DNA of 64,000 nucleotides, taken from Victivallaceae bacterium. GTDB lineage: Bacteria > Verrucomicrobiota > Lentisphaeria > Victivallales > Victivallaceae. Below the pieces are notes generated by a model, which did no database searches, was not told where the DNA came from, and saw nothing but the letters and a program-made list of their open reading frames with translations. The position numbers were made by a program, and so were the translations under genes. Shown in pieces: positions 52,699 through 62,146 of the stretch; position 1 is the stretch's first letter, and every line of letters starts with the position of its first letter. The stretch spans positions 1 to 64,000 of the forward strand of contig JAKSOF010000001.1 of NCBI GenBank assembly GCA_024405735.1. Direction: 5' to 3'.

Positions 52699-53778
52699 TT
52701 ATTGCCGTTTCAAATAGTGCAAGGGTGTGCCGCTTTCGCGGTAAGCGATGATTTCCCCGATTTTTTGCAGGGATTTTTCCAACTCCAACCTTGCATTTTT
52801 TGCATTTTCGTCGATGTCCGGCTTGTTGTCGTAGAGCCTGTAATTCCGCTTTTTTGCGGCTTCTCCGAGATTGGGCATAATGACGTTTGCGCCCGCGAGA
52901 ATGCCTCTTTGCCGTCCGTCGGCAGGGGAGATCGCCTGCAAACTCGTCGCGGCGGCGATGTTGACGTCGCGGAGCATCAGCCTCGTCACGGCGATCATAT
53001 TGAGCGCAAGGAGCAATCGTTTTTGCTTGATTTCCTCCGTGTCGGGATAACGTTTTCCGAGCGGCGTGTCGCCGTGGGCGAGAAAGGGCCCCATTCCGAT
53101 CATATCCAAGTCCTGATCGCGGAAAAATTCAAGATCGGTTGCAAGCTGATCGAGCGTCTGACCGGGGAGCCCGATCATCACGCCGCTTCCGACGGTGAAA
53201 CCTGCTTCCCGTAAATCGTCGAGCGATCGCCGACGCCTCTGGTAATTTGCCTTTTCATCGTGGATCTGCTGAAAAAGCGCCGCATCGGAAGTTTCGATCC
53301 GCAACAAATAGCGTTCCGCACCGGATTCTCGCCACAACCGATAGGTGTCAGGCGTCTCTTCTCCGCAGGAGAGGGTGATGCCGACATCAGCCGAGATTTT
53401 TTTGATCCCGGAAACGATTTCGGCGACCCGTTTTACAAAGTTTTCGTCGTTGCGTTCGCCGCTTTGCAGAACGACGGCGCCGTAGCCGTGGTCGATCGCA
53501 AAGCGCGCATTTTCAAGGATTTCCGCATCGCTTAACGTGTAGCGCGCGACTTTTTCGTTGCTTTTGCGGATGCCGCAATAAAGACAGTCGCAACGGCAGA
53601 CGTTGGAAAATTCGACAAGACCGCGCAAAAAGACTTTATTGCCGAGGATTTTACGCTTGACGCGATGGGCGGCGCGATGCAAAAGCAATGCGCTTTCTCC
53701 CTGCAAGGCAAGAAGTTGCACGATTTCATCGTGGGTCGGCATTGACCCCTTTTCGATTTTTTCAATTAATTTTTCCAT
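52699..53778 (-). CDS. hydE: [FeFe]-hydrogenase maturase HydE
   Basis: A 359-residue radical SAM protein. The 4Fe-4S motif CX3CX2C is C61, C65, C68 in CRCDCLYCGI. HydE-type segments GAVVLQSGERND, YLLRIETSDAALFQ, GSGVMIGLPGQT and GPFLAHGDTPL are present. HydE acts with HydG and HydF to build the dithiomethylamine-bridged H-cluster. Neither partner nor a hydrogenase is in the window. Start overlaps the end of pepF by 17 bases. BioB and PylB are related but lack the PFLAHGDTPL signature. Confidence 0.9.
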   Translation of the reverse strand: MEKLIEKIEKGSMPTHDEIVQLLALQGESALLLHRAAHRVKRKILGNKVFLRGLVEFSNVCRCDCLYCGIRKSNEKVARYTLSDAEILENARFAIDHGYGAVVLQSGERNDENFVKRVAEIVSGIKKISADVGITLSCGEETPDTYRLWRESGAERYLLRIETSDAALFQQIHDEKANYQRRRRSLDDLREAGFTVGSGVMIGLPGQTLDQLATDLEFFRDQDLDMIGMGPFLAHGDTPLGKRYPDTEEIKQKRLLLALNMIAVTRLMLRDVNIAAATSLQAISPADGRQRGILAGANVIMPNLGEAAKKRNYRLYDNKPDIDENAKNARLELEKSLQKIGEIIAYRESGTPLHYLKRQ

Positions 53779-55552
53779 CGCAGAGAGCGATTTCCCGTTT
53801 CAGCGCATCGACGATCCCGGCAAAGTAATCGAGCGCGGCATGCACCGGGGCGGGGGTGGAGAGATCGACTCCCGCGTCGCGCATGATGTCCAGCGCATCC
53901 TTGGAACCTCCCGCCGAGAGGAAACCGAAATAGCGTTCCGTCTTTCCATTAAGAATGTCTTTGGCAAGTTTCAGCGCCGCGCTCATTCCCGTCGCGTATT
54001 TGTAGACGTAGAAATCGTAGTAGAAGTGGGGAATTCTCGCCCATTCGAGCGCGATGAGGAAATTTGCCTTGACATCGGGACCGTAATAAAGCTGATTGAG
54101 TTCGTAGTAACACTTTTCCAGCATATCGGCGGAAAGCGGGATCCCCTTTTCGCAGCAAGCGTGGATCTTTTCCTCAAATTCCGCAAACATCGTCTGCCGG
54201 TAGATCGTCCCGCGTATTTCATCGGCGAGGTGCCCGTACAAATAGGCGCGAAAAGCGTGATCGCCGCGGCTCTTTTTCAGCAGATATTCAAAGAGCAGTA
54301 TCTCGTTGGTGGTACTGGCGACTTCGGCGACGAAAATCTCGTAATCCGCATAGTGGTAACTCTGATGCGTTTTGCTGTAATACGTGTGCAGCGAGTGACC
54401 GAGTTCATGGGCGAGGGTAAAGACGTCGTTGAGCGTGCCGTTGAAGTTCAAAAGCAAATAGGGATAACTGTCGAAACAGCCGCTTGAGTATGCGCCGGAG
54501 CGTTTTCCTTTGCGTTCGGGAGCGTCGATCCACTTTTCGGCAAAGGCGCGGTCGAGGATCTTGCCGTACTCTTTGCCGAGCGGAGCAAGCGCCGCCTTGA
54601 CCAGACGTTTCGCCTCGTCAAAGGTGTAACGTTTGCGGCAATCAGGCAACAGCGGATTGTAGATGTCGTACATGTCGAGTTTGTCGAGCTTCATCACCTC
54701 TTTGCGCAGGGCGATATAGCGGTAAAAGGCATCCAGGTGATCGTGCACCGCCGAGATCAGATTGTGGTAGACGTCGGTCGGGATCGCGTCGCCGTCGAGC
54801 GCGGCGCAGAGGGCGGAATCGTAATGACGCAACTGCGCTTCGGCGACGTGGACTTTGACGTTGCCCTCCAGCGTCGAAGCAAAGGTGTTGCGGAACTTTT
54901 TGTAGGTCTTGTAGAGTTTTTCAAACGCCTTCTTGCGTACATTGCGGTCGGCGGATTCGAGAAATTCGAGGTAATTGCCGTGGGTGAGGGGGACTCTTTT
55001 GCCATTTTCGTCGACGGTTTTTGCGAAGTCCAGTTCCGCATCGTTGAGGATCTCAAAGGTGTCGGAGGCGTTGCCGAGCGCGTCGGAAAGGATGCCGAGC
55101 ATTTTTTCCTCGGCTTCGCTCAAAGAATGTTTTTTTCTCCGCAAAATGAAGCGGATGGTGTACTCGTAAGGCTTCAGCGCTTTGCTCCGCAGGAATTTTT
55201 CAATTTTTTCGTCGGGGATCGCCAGAAGTTCGGGGTCGAACCACGCCTGCGTCGGCGCAAGTTTGGCGAGCAGCGCGGAAACGCGGTCGGCTCTTTCCTT
55301 GTTGACGTTGAGAAGCGTGTTTTCATCGCTTTTCAAATGGGCGAAAGTGTAGACTTTTTCGACCAGACGGTCGAAATCGTCGGAGGCTTGGATCGCCTTT
55401 GCCAGCGTTTGGGCGGAGTCGGCGAGCTTGCCCTTGAAAGAAAGAAATTTTTTCGCAAGCGTTTCGATGCGGGCAAAATCTTTTTCCCAAAGGGAAATAT
55501 CCGAGTAAAGGGCGTCAAGATCCCAGACGGGGAGGGCGGGATTTTTTGTCAT
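53762..55552 (-). CDS. pepF: Oligoendopeptidase F
   Basis: A 596-residue M3B zinc peptidase acting on cytosolic oligopeptides. The zinc motif HELGHSLH is at about 384, with the third ligand Glu in FVAEVASTTNE. The N-terminal helical lid (about 1-200) and SGAYSSGCFDSYPYLLLNF before the active site are typical. The ATG at 55552 is chosen over one nine codons upstream inside the MFS gene end. Together with the MFS transporter and hydE it forms a minus-strand unit. Confidence 0.94.
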   Translation of the reverse strand: MTKNPALPVWDLDALYSDISLWEKDFARIETLAKKFLSFKGKLADSAQTLAKAIQASDDFDRLVEKVYTFAHLKSDENTLLNVNKERADRVSALLAKLAPTQAWFDPELLAIPDEKIEKFLRSKALKPYEYTIRFILRRKKHSLSEAEEKMLGILSDALGNASDTFEILNDAELDFAKTVDENGKRVPLTHGNYLEFLESADRNVRKKAFEKLYKTYKKFRNTFASTLEGNVKVHVAEAQLRHYDSALCAALDGDAIPTDVYHNLISAVHDHLDAFYRYIALRKEVMKLDKLDMYDIYNPLLPDCRKRYTFDEAKRLVKAALAPLGKEYGKILDRAFAEKWIDAPERKGKRSGAYSSGCFDSYPYLLLNFNGTLNDVFTLAHELGHSLHTYYSKTHQSYHYADYEIFVAEVASTTNEILLFEYLLKKSRGDHAFRAYLYGHLADEIRGTIYRQTMFAEFEEKIHACCEKGIPLSADMLEKCYYELNQLYYGPDVKANFLIALEWARIPHFYYDFYVYKYATGMSAALKLAKDILNGKTERYFGFLSAGGSKDALDIMRDAGVDLSTPAPVHAALDYFAGIVDALKREIALCDGKIN

Positions 55553-55556
55553 TTTT

Positions 55557-56849
55557 TTATTCCTGCGTTGATGGTGCATTCTTTTTGCCGAAATCAGCCG
55601 GGAGATTCCGGACGGCGAAAAGCGTCACGGCAAAACTCACGAGCGTCGCCAGAGTCACCCAGAGGTAAAAGAGCTGATATTTCCCGAGCGCAGGAAGATA
55701 CTGCGGCAATTTTTGCAGAATGTCGCCGGAAAAGAGCCCCGGCAGCCGGAGCCCGAGGATCATCAGGCAGGTGAGATATGCAAAAATCGTCGTTTTGAAT
55801 TTGCCGCACTTCCCGGCGAGGAAAAGCATCAGAAGCATATAGCCGGTGAAACCGAATCCGTAGCCGAATTGCTCGACGGAAATGATCGTTGCCTGCAAAA
55901 CCGGATCATGAACGGGGAAAAATGCCCAGATAAGATAGAGCAGATCCGGCACGTTGAGCAACAGTGCCATCGGGAAAAGCGTCTTTTTGAGCCCCCAATG
56001 CGCCGCCGCCCAGCCGCCGATGACGCCGCCCGCCAGCATCGCCGCCACCGCGTAGACACCGTTGAAAAGGCTGTAACGCGCAAGCTCCATCGCGCCGCCT
56101 GCCGGATCAAGCAAAAAGAGTTTGCCGATGATCGTCAGTTGCGCTTCGGCGAAGCGGTAAAAAAGGAGAAAAAGCAAAAATGCTCCGAGGTGCGGCAATT
56201 TGCCCAAGGTCTTTACGGCGTCGAGCCAACTTTGCGCGTCGCGCGTTTCAAGTTGCCGCTCTTTGGGCAGCGTGAAAATATGCCAGAGGGCGAGCGCGAA
56301 AAAAAGGATCGCGGAAAGCCCCAGCGCCTGTTGCCACGATGTGAGCCCGGCAAAAGGTTTCGTATGGGCGACAAAGAGCAGCAATCCGCCGTTGGCGACG
56401 ATCATCGCCGCGCGGTAGCAGACGCTGCGCCAGCCGGAATAAACCGCCTGCCGGTGGTCGTCGAGCGCGACGAGGTAAAATCCGTCGGCGGCGATGTCGT
56501 GCGTCGCCGAAAAGAAAGCCCCCGCGAGCAGAAAATAAAAAAGAATTCCGTGCCAGGTATGCAAGGTGAATGCCGCTACGCCGAAAACGCCGCAGAGCAA
56601 AAACTGCATCGCGACGATCCATTTTTTCTTGGTCGCCGTACAGTCGACGAGCGACGACCAGATCGGCTTGAAAACCCAGGGCATACCGAGGATGCTGACG
56701 GCGTGGGCGATTTTTTCCGGCGGATAGTTCAAGGCGGCAAAGAGGACGACGGCGACTTCGCAGATGATCGCCGCCGGCACGCCTTCCGCAAAATAGAGCG
56801 AAAAGATCCAGCCGGGGAAATGTTGTTTGGCAGAGAGCGTATCGGTCAT
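55557..56849 (-). CDS. AmpG-like major facilitator transporter
   Basis: A 430-residue membrane protein with 12 predicted helices. AmpG/PAT-type features are the start SLYFAEGVPAAIICEVAVVLF, PWVFKPIWSSLVD after helix 2 and the HDIAADGFYLVAL motif after helix 4. AmpG imports anhydro-muropeptides for wall recycling; this protein lies in that group but could carry another substrate. It heads the unit with pepF, whose peptidase could process imported peptides (inference). Confidence 0.82.
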   Translation of the reverse strand: MTDTLSAKQHFPGWIFSLYFAEGVPAAIICEVAVVLFAALNYPPEKIAHAVSILGMPWVFKPIWSSLVDCTATKKKWIVAMQFLLCGVFGVAAFTLHTWHGILFYFLLAGAFFSATHDIAADGFYLVALDDHRQAVYSGWRSVCYRAAMIVANGGLLLFVAHTKPFAGLTSWQQALGLSAILFFALALWHIFTLPKERQLETRDAQSWLDAVKTLGKLPHLGAFLLFLLFYRFAEAQLTIIGKLFLLDPAGGAMELARYSLFNGVYAVAAMLAGGVIGGWAAAHWGLKKTLFPMALLLNVPDLLYLIWAFFPVHDPVLQATIISVEQFGYGFGFTGYMLLMLFLAGKCGKFKTTIFAYLTCLMILGLRLPGLFSGDILQKLPQYLPALGKYQLFYLWVTLATLVSFAVTLFAVRNLPADFGKKNAPSTQE

Positions 56850-56861
56850 CGCGAAACCCTT

Positions 56862-56902
56862 TTTAAATAAAAACGCGGTTCCCTGTTGACGGAAACCGCG
56901 TC
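56862..56902 (-). terminator. Terminator of guaA
   Basis: Stem ACGCGGTT (56873-56880) / AACCGCGT (56894-56901), reinforced by further pairs, followed on the minus strand by TTTTTATTT. It lies directly before the MFS ribosome-binding site. Confidence 0.8.
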
Positions 56903-56918
56903 ACAAAACATATTTCTT

Positions 56919-57902
56919 TTATTCCCACTCGATCGTGGCGGGACCTTTGGGACTCAAATCGTAAAGCACGCGGCAAACGCCCGGCACTTCGGCAAGGATG
57001 CGGTCGGTGATCTTTTTGAGGAGTGCCCAATCCAGTTCCGGCACTGTCGCCGACATCGCGTCGACGGTGTTGACGGCGCGGATGATGACCGGCCAGTCGA
57101 AAACGCGCTTGGCGTCACGGACTCCGGTAGAGCGATAATCGGGCACGACCGTGAAAAACTGCCACACTTTGCCGACCAGCCCCGCCTTGGCGAATTCCTC
57201 GCGCAAAATCGCGTCGGATTCGCGCAATGCATTCAAACGGTCGCGGGTGATCGCTCCCGTACAGCGCACGCCGAGTCCGGGACCGGGGAAGGGCTGACGG
57301 TTGACCATTTCATTTGGCAGACCGAGCGCGGCGCCGACGACGCGCACTTCATCTTTGAAAAGCAGTTTGAGCGGCTCGACCAACTGGAATTTGAGATCTT
57401 CCGGCAGACCGCCGACGTTGTGGTGCGCCTTGACGCCGTGGCTTTCGAGAATATCGGGGTAGATCGTGCCCTGCGCGAGGAAATCGACCTCCTGAAGTTT
57501 GCGCGCTTCCTCCTCGAAAACGCGGATGAATTCGCCGCCGATCACTTTGCGCTTGGTTTCGGGATCCGCGACGCCCGCGAGTTTGTCGAGAAAACGGTCG
57601 GTCGCGTCGACGTAGATCAAATTGGCATCGAGCTGATTGCGGAAAACTTCCACGACCTGTTCGCTCTCGCCCTTGCGCATCAATCCGTGATTGACGTGAA
57701 CGCAGACGAGCTGTTTGCCGATCGCCTTGACGAGCAAAGCGGCGACGACACTGCTGTCCACTCCGCCGGAAAGAGCGAGCAACACCTTGCCGGTGCCGAC
57801 CTGGGCACGGACTTTGGCGATTTGCTCAGTGATGAATTTCTCCGCGAGTTCGGGAGTGTTGATGCGGAGCATGTCCGCGGGTCTCACGTTTTCGTCGATC
57901 AT
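56919..57902 (-). CDS. guaA: GMP synthetase ATP-pyrophosphatase subunit without glutaminase domain
   Basis: A 327-residue protein matching only the C-terminal two thirds of bacterial GuaA. The PP-loop is LSGGVDSS (44-51); GTIYPDILES, LIEPLKLLFKDEVR-like QLVEPLKLLFKDEVR, the dimerisation segment NRQPFPGPGLGVR and the final PATIEWE are all present. The N-terminal class I amidotransferase domain is absent and the upstream 250 bases are non-coding, so ammonia must come from a separate subunit (as in archaeal GuaAa/GuaAb) or be free ammonia. It converts XMP to GMP. Confidence 0.93.
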   Translation of the reverse strand: MIDENVRPADMLRINTPELAEKFITEQIAKVRAQVGTGKVLLALSGGVDSSVVAALLVKAIGKQLVCVHVNHGLMRKGESEQVVEVFRNQLDANLIYVDATDRFLDKLAGVADPETKRKVIGGEFIRVFEEEARKLQEVDFLAQGTIYPDILESHGVKAHHNVGGLPEDLKFQLVEPLKLLFKDEVRVVGAALGLPNEMVNRQPFPGPGLGVRCTGAITRDRLNALRESDAILREEFAKAGLVGKVWQFFTVVPDYRSTGVRDAKRVFDWPVIIRAVNTVDAMSATVPELDWALLKKITDRILAEVPGVCRVLYDLSPKGPATIEWE

Positions 57903-57936
57903 TTTTCTTTATCCTTATATAAAAGAGCGTTGCCTT

Positions 57937-57965
57937 AATATAACAAAAAAAGGACGATTTGTCAA
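57937..57965 (-). promoter_or_regulatory. guaA promoter
   Basis: Minus strand: -35 TTGACA (57965-57960), 17 bases, -10 TATATT (57942-57937), 35 bases before the ATG. Identical boxes to the queF promoter. Confidence 0.75.
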
Positions 57966-58083
57966 TATAAAAAAGCAAAAAATCATCGCTCTTTTTTGAC
58001 GGCGATCCGGCTTTTTTCCGGCACCCTGTTTCGGGAAGAAAAAACGGAAATCCCGTTGTCATATCGTGCCGGGAGGGGAAAAG

Positions 58084-58112
58084 TTGCAATTTTCCGCGAG
58101 GTGTGCTAAATT
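58084..58112 (+). promoter_or_regulatory. Promoter of the 1,180-residue secreted protein
   Basis: -35 TTGCAA (58084-58089), 17 bases, -10 TAAATT (58107-58112). TTATAA directly follows. Confidence 0.5.
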
Positions 58113-58150
58113 ATAACATAGTTGTCCACATTAAGGAAAGGATCATATTT

Positions 58151-61100
58151 ATGAATTACATCAGAAAAGCGGGGTTTGCGATGGCGGCATTGGCGGCGAT
58201 CGGATTGTCGGCGGGAAACGATGTGCTTTTTCACGAGGACTTCAACGTTTTCCGCGGCAAGGGCGCGGCGAACTGGGAAACGCTGAAAACCAGCAGCAAT
58301 ATGGTGGAAGTTTTCGTCCGCGACGGCAACACGTTCCGTCTGCTTTCGCCCAGCGATATGTTTATGCCGATCATGGACCCGGTTTCCGACGGCAAAGTCG
58401 ATCTTGTGATCCGCGCTTACGGTTTCGACCCCAAGTGCAACTACGGTTTCAACGTCAATTTCAGGCAGGACGTCGTGCGGCGCACCGCGCAGAGCATCCG
58501 TTTCTTTGTGCGCGGCAAAAGCGGCAAAATGATCGTCAGTTACGGTACTTACGCCGACAATTTCTTTAAGACCATCAAAAGCGAAAGTTTTGACGTGCCG
58601 GCCGACGTGATGAAAAACGACTGCACGGTCTCCGTCGAATTCAAGGGCGACAAAGCGATCGCCACTTTTAACGGCAAAAGCGTTTCTTTCGACGGTGTCG
58701 GCGGCACGGACGGTCAGTTGAGCATCAACCGCATGAATTTTTTCGACTCGCTCGTTTTGAGTAAATTCGAGGTCTCCGGCAAAAAGACGGAAGCGGCGAA
58801 AAACGCCCGGAAATTCCGCGTGACGCTTCCCGAAGCGCCGATGGGACTTCCGATTTACTGCGACGTCGAATTTTCCGAGCACGGGCTCTTTTACGAAGCC
58901 GTGCTGACGCTTTCCGGCGGCGAGTTTCTGACGCCTCCGGGGCAGGGCAACTACCACGGAATGCGCACCAACCGCATCGATCACCCCTATTTCAAAGTCA
59001 TCACCAAAGACAAAACGATCGAGTACAATCTTCTGGACGGCTTCCTCCACCTCGCCAACAAGGAGATCGCCCCGATCCACGTCTACACGGTCATCTACGA
59101 CAAACCGGAGTGGCCCTTTAAGCGGACGATCCGCTTTTTCAAGCCGCAGGGCGCGTTTGATATGGCGGTCGGCGCGAAGCTCGCCGCTTTCCGTCCCCAT
59201 ATCGATCTCACGATGAAGGACTGGGAAACCATTTTTACACCGGAAGGCAAGACGCTCTTTGCCGGGACTTCGCCGGAAAGTAACGTTTCCGTCATTCTGA
59301 CAAGTTCCCCCGACAAAAAGATCGTCGCCAAATTGCCGCGCACGAGTACGCGCGTCGAAGATGCGATCAATTTCGCCAAAGTCAACCACTTTTTCTACCC
59401 CGGCGAGGCGTTGGATTTCACGCTGACGCTCAAGGGCGCGACTCTGCCCGCCAAAAGCGAGATCGCACTTGCCGACGCCTTTTTGAAGCCGGTGAAAAAA
59501 CTGGAGCTTTCTCCTGAAAAATCCGTTGAAAAACTCGGTCAGCGCGACCTCGCGGTCGAAACCTACCGCATCAAACTGGATGAACTTCCCGTCGGCGTTT
59601 ACCATATCACGGTGAAATCGCAGGATGCGACCATTCCTTTTGACCGCTTTATGGCGTTTGAAGTGATGCCTCTCGACCCCTCGCAGCCGACGGCGGCGCA
59701 AGCTTCGGGACTGCCTTACATCTACAGCGCGTTGACGGAGACCCGCGGGCTCCGCACCGATGCTTTCGACCCTTTCAAACCGTGTGAACGCAACTTCGGG
59801 CACTACGTCAGCGGCACGGTTTTCCTGCCGTGGTATGCGCGCGAAACCAATTTGTACGACACCGTCCATTTCTACGGACGCAAATACTTCGCGTGGCTCG
59901 GCAGCCGCTGTCTTGACAAGTGGCACCTCTCCGAAACTGAAGACATCTGGAAAAACGCCGATGTCGCCCACTTCGGCGTCGAGTTGGAAACGGGCGGACT
60001 CATTGCCCTTTACCGCAGTCAGCGGCTCAAGGAGTTTGTGGAATTCGCCAAGCAGACGAAAGATCCTTTTTACGACATCCCCCGGCTGGAAAAACTCGCT
60101 TTGGTCGACGGCGGCAATATGGAGGCTTTTAGTGGAATGGAAAACCGCAGTCTCGACGCGGAAACCTACCGCTATACGGTGGTGAACCATTTCCCCGAAT
60201 GGCTCGAATTCGCCAACAAGAGCACGGCAAAGCGCATTCACGACAAACTCGTCGAATTGCGCAAGGTCAATCCGAAACTGATGTTCGCCTGCTACGGTCC
60301 CGCGCCGATCTATACCGGCACGTATATGGGACCGGAATTCGCGCTTTACCTCGGTCTGGCGAAAACCAGTCCCGACGACGTCGCCTATTTGCAGTACGAG
60401 GATTACCCCGAACTTTGCGACTATCCCGAATCGCGCGGTTCCTTCTTCCTCGGCACGCTCTCGATGTCGGTGCCGCAGATCCGCATCGCGCCGGAACTTT
60501 ACGGTGACGGGTTCGGCAGCGGCTGTCCCGACGGCGCGGCGTTTTTCGCGCATCCGCCCTACGGCATCGGCGGCAACAACTATTTCTACCGCACGCGCAA
60601 CCGCGTTTACGAGTACATTTACGGCACGGCGTTTATGGGAGATGAAAAATTCCAGTACTGGAACCGTTTCGGCATCCAGCTCGGCGCCGCCCGCTATGAA
60701 CGTCTCGAAAACTTCCTCAAAGCGTGGGGCAACGCGATGCGCAATCTCCCGGTGAAGCCGATGCGCTCCGCCGCCTACGTTTTCAGTATGGATTCGTGGA
60801 ACGCCAACCAGGGCGGCGACGCCCACTTCGCGGTCAAAGGGGTCGAGGGCACCGACGTCGCATTCGTCCTTGAAGCCGCCCAGGTGCGCAAGACGGCGAG
60901 CGCGATGATGCCCTTCATCTATGAAAACGTCAGCAACAACGGTCTCTGCGCCGGTTATCAATTGATGGCGAAAAATCTGAAAAACCTCAAGGCGGAAAAC
61001 TGCGACATCCTCGTGCTGCCGCCGTTGAAAGGGGTTCCCGCCGATCAGCAGAATGAGATCCGCCGCCTCTACAACGAGGGCGTGACGATCATCTGCTCCG

Positions 61101-61693
61101 AGGAGCCGGGCGATCTCGCCGATCTCTTTAAAGTGAAAGACGGCGGCAAATTCGTCAAGGTCAATATGGCAAAAGGTACGGAGAAATTCCTTCCCGGTAT
61201 GGTCGATGCGACGACCGACGTCTGCTTCGGCGGACGCTTTCTTGCCGACGGCGCGGAGGTGCTGATCGACGGCGAGATCCCCGTCCTCTACAAGGCGACC
61301 AACGGCAAGGCGAATGCCTACTTTTTCAACGTGCCGCCGACCACGGCGACTTCCGATATGCTCTGGGAGCGTCACGGCTACGGACGCGTCGTCATCAGCC
61401 AACTGATGATCAAGGCGGTGCAGGAAATTTTTGCCCGCGACAACAAGGTCGAAGTGTTTGCCGACTCCGGTCGTGTCCTCGCGGCGGAAACGGCAAAAGG
61501 CTTCGCTGTCGTGCATCGCAACAACAGTGACGAAGACAAACTTGTCGAATTGACTTTCCGCAAACGCGATCCCAAGGAACATCTCATCTCCTTTGACCGC
61601 GAATACCAGATCTTGCAGGACGATGCCGAAGTGCTGAAAGTGCGTTTCAACACCAAATTCCGCTCGGCGGCGTTTATGGAGATCGGCAGATAG
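58151..61693 (+). CDS. Large secreted glycosidase-like protein
   Basis: A 1,180-residue protein with a signal peptide (about 1-22, MNYIRKAGFAMAALAAIGLSAG). Residues about 25-210 look like a LamG/DUF1080-type beta sandwich (LFHEDFNVF, RFFVRGKSGK, DSLVLSKFEVSG). Beta-rich domains follow to about 530, then a region rich in Trp, Tyr and acidic residues (DKWHLSETEDIW, YEDYPELCDYPE) that may be an (alpha/beta)8 catalytic domain, then about 870-1070 resembling the amidotransferase-like trimerisation domain of GH42 enzymes (RSAAYVFSMDSW, CDILVLPPLKGVPADQQNEI). Catalytic acids cannot be named. AGGAAAGGA precedes the ATG. It is likely a polysaccharide-acting enzyme in the periplasm or outside. Confidence 0.7.
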   Translation: MNYIRKAGFAMAALAAIGLSAGNDVLFHEDFNVFRGKGAANWETLKTSSNMVEVFVRDGNTFRLLSPSDMFMPIMDPVSDGKVDLVIRAYGFDPKCNYGFNVNFRQDVVRRTAQSIRFFVRGKSGKMIVSYGTYADNFFKTIKSESFDVPADVMKNDCTVSVEFKGDKAIATFNGKSVSFDGVGGTDGQLSINRMNFFDSLVLSKFEVSGKKTEAAKNARKFRVTLPEAPMGLPIYCDVEFSEHGLFYEAVLTLSGGEFLTPPGQGNYHGMRTNRIDHPYFKVITKDKTIEYNLLDGFLHLANKEIAPIHVYTVIYDKPEWPFKRTIRFFKPQGAFDMAVGAKLAAFRPHIDLTMKDWETIFTPEGKTLFAGTSPESNVSVILTSSPDKKIVAKLPRTSTRVEDAINFAKVNHFFYPGEALDFTLTLKGATLPAKSEIALADAFLKPVKKLELSPEKSVEKLGQRDLAVETYRIKLDELPVGVYHITVKSQDATIPFDRFMAFEVMPLDPSQPTAAQASGLPYIYSALTETRGLRTDAFDPFKPCERNFGHYVSGTVFLPWYARETNLYDTVHFYGRKYFAWLGSRCLDKWHLSETEDIWKNADVAHFGVELETGGLIALYRSQRLKEFVEFAKQTKDPFYDIPRLEKLALVDGGNMEAFSGMENRSLDAETYRYTVVNHFPEWLEFANKSTAKRIHDKLVELRKVNPKLMFACYGPAPIYTGTYMGPEFALYLGLAKTSPDDVAYLQYEDYPELCDYPESRGSFFLGTLSMSVPQIRIAPELYGDGFGSGCPDGAAFFAHPPYGIGGNNYFYRTRNRVYEYIYGTAFMGDEKFQYWNRFGIQLGAARYERLENFLKAWGNAMRNLPVKPMRSAAYVFSMDSWNANQGGDAHFAVKGVEGTDVAFVLEAAQVRKTASAMMPFIYENVSNNGLCAGYQLMAKNLKNLKAENCDILVLPPLKGVPADQQNEIRRLYNEGVTIICSEEPGDLADLFKVKDGGKFVKVNMAKGTEKFLPGMVDATTDVCFGGRFLADGAEVLIDGEIPVLYKATNGKANAYFFNVPPTTATSDMLWERHGYGRVVISQLMIKAVQEIFARDNKVEVFADSGRVLAAETAKGFAVVHRNNSDEDKLVELTFRKRDPKEHLISFDREYQILQDDAEVLKVRFNTKFRSAAFMEIGR

Positions 61694-61716
61694 GCAAATT
61701 CAATTTGCACCGACCG

Positions 61717-61746
61717 AAAAGGGACTGTCCGGCAGTCCCTTTTTTA
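61717..61746 (+). terminator. Terminator of the large secreted-protein gene
   Basis: Stem AAGGGACTG (61719-61727) / CAGTCCCTT (61733-61741) with T-run to 61746. A smaller GCAAATT/AATTTGC hairpin precedes it (61694-61708). Confidence 0.85.
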
Positions 61747-61779
61747 TTTGTACGCAACGGGAGCAAGAGGGCGCTCACG

Positions 61780-62018
61780 CCGACTGCCCGATATGCAGTA
61801 CTTCCCACGCTGATGTTTCTCTCGCGGATGCCGCCACGAAAGAAAGGCGGAAACGGACGATAACGGACTTCAACAGACGGTAACGGACAATCAGCGTGAT
61901 GAAAAAATGATAAAATCACGCAATGATGACGCGTCCGTTTTGTCCGTTAATGTCGGTTTTGTCCGTAAAAGTCCGTATGGGATGACAGCGCAGCTGCATT
62001 GTTTCGCTGTAATCAGCC
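61780..62018 (-). repeat. Novel intergenic repeat element, copy 2 (about 239 bp, inverted)
   Basis: Reverse-complement copy of 21011-21247, diverged but collinear. Plus-strand positions: ACGGAC-like hexamers at 61853, 61863, 61873 (ACAGAC) and 61883; hairpin GCGTGAT (61894-61900) / ATCACGC (61915-61921); GTCCGT-like hexamers at 61933, 61942, 61952 (GTCGGT), 61961 and 61971. The loop is 14 bases against 12 in copy 1. A perfect stem ACAGCG/CGCTGT near 61985-62010 is added at one end. It lies between the terminator of the secreted-protein gene and the iclR promoter. No gene is visible in 61750-62079. Confidence 0.85.
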
Positions 62019-62079
62019 TTCTCACTCCCATCTGGTTTATATGATTGTTGCCGAAAACCGGATTTTTTGCCGAAAACAT

Positions 62080-62143
62080 TTGACAAAGCGGGAAAATGCT
62101 TTTACATTATTGCGTATAGTGATATTAAATTTCATATTGTGAA
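62080..62143 (+). promoter_or_regulatory. iclR promoter and palindromic operator candidate
   Basis: -35 TTGACA (62080-62085), 17 bases, -10 TACATT (62103-62108); a second -10-like TATAGT lies at 62115-62120. The palindrome TTCA-TATTG-TGAA (62131-62143) ends three bases before the ATG, where a ribosome-binding site would be; none is seen. This would suit autoregulation by the IclR protein. Confidence 0.6.
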
Positions 62144-62146
62144 TTT

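Noticed and set aside
58106-61582. A 1,158-codon open frame on the minus strand opposite the large secreted-protein gene
   Set aside because: Its translation is low-complexity and rich in Arg, His, Val and Glu, with no family resemblance. It is the antisense of a GC-rich gene with clear signal peptide, ribosome-binding site, promoter and terminator on the plus strand.
61750-62079. tRNA or small coding gene in the gap before iclR
   Set aside because: No cloverleaf with a T-arm GGTTCGA-type sequence was found by eye. The open frames there have no ribosome-binding site and are not conserved in repeat copy 1.
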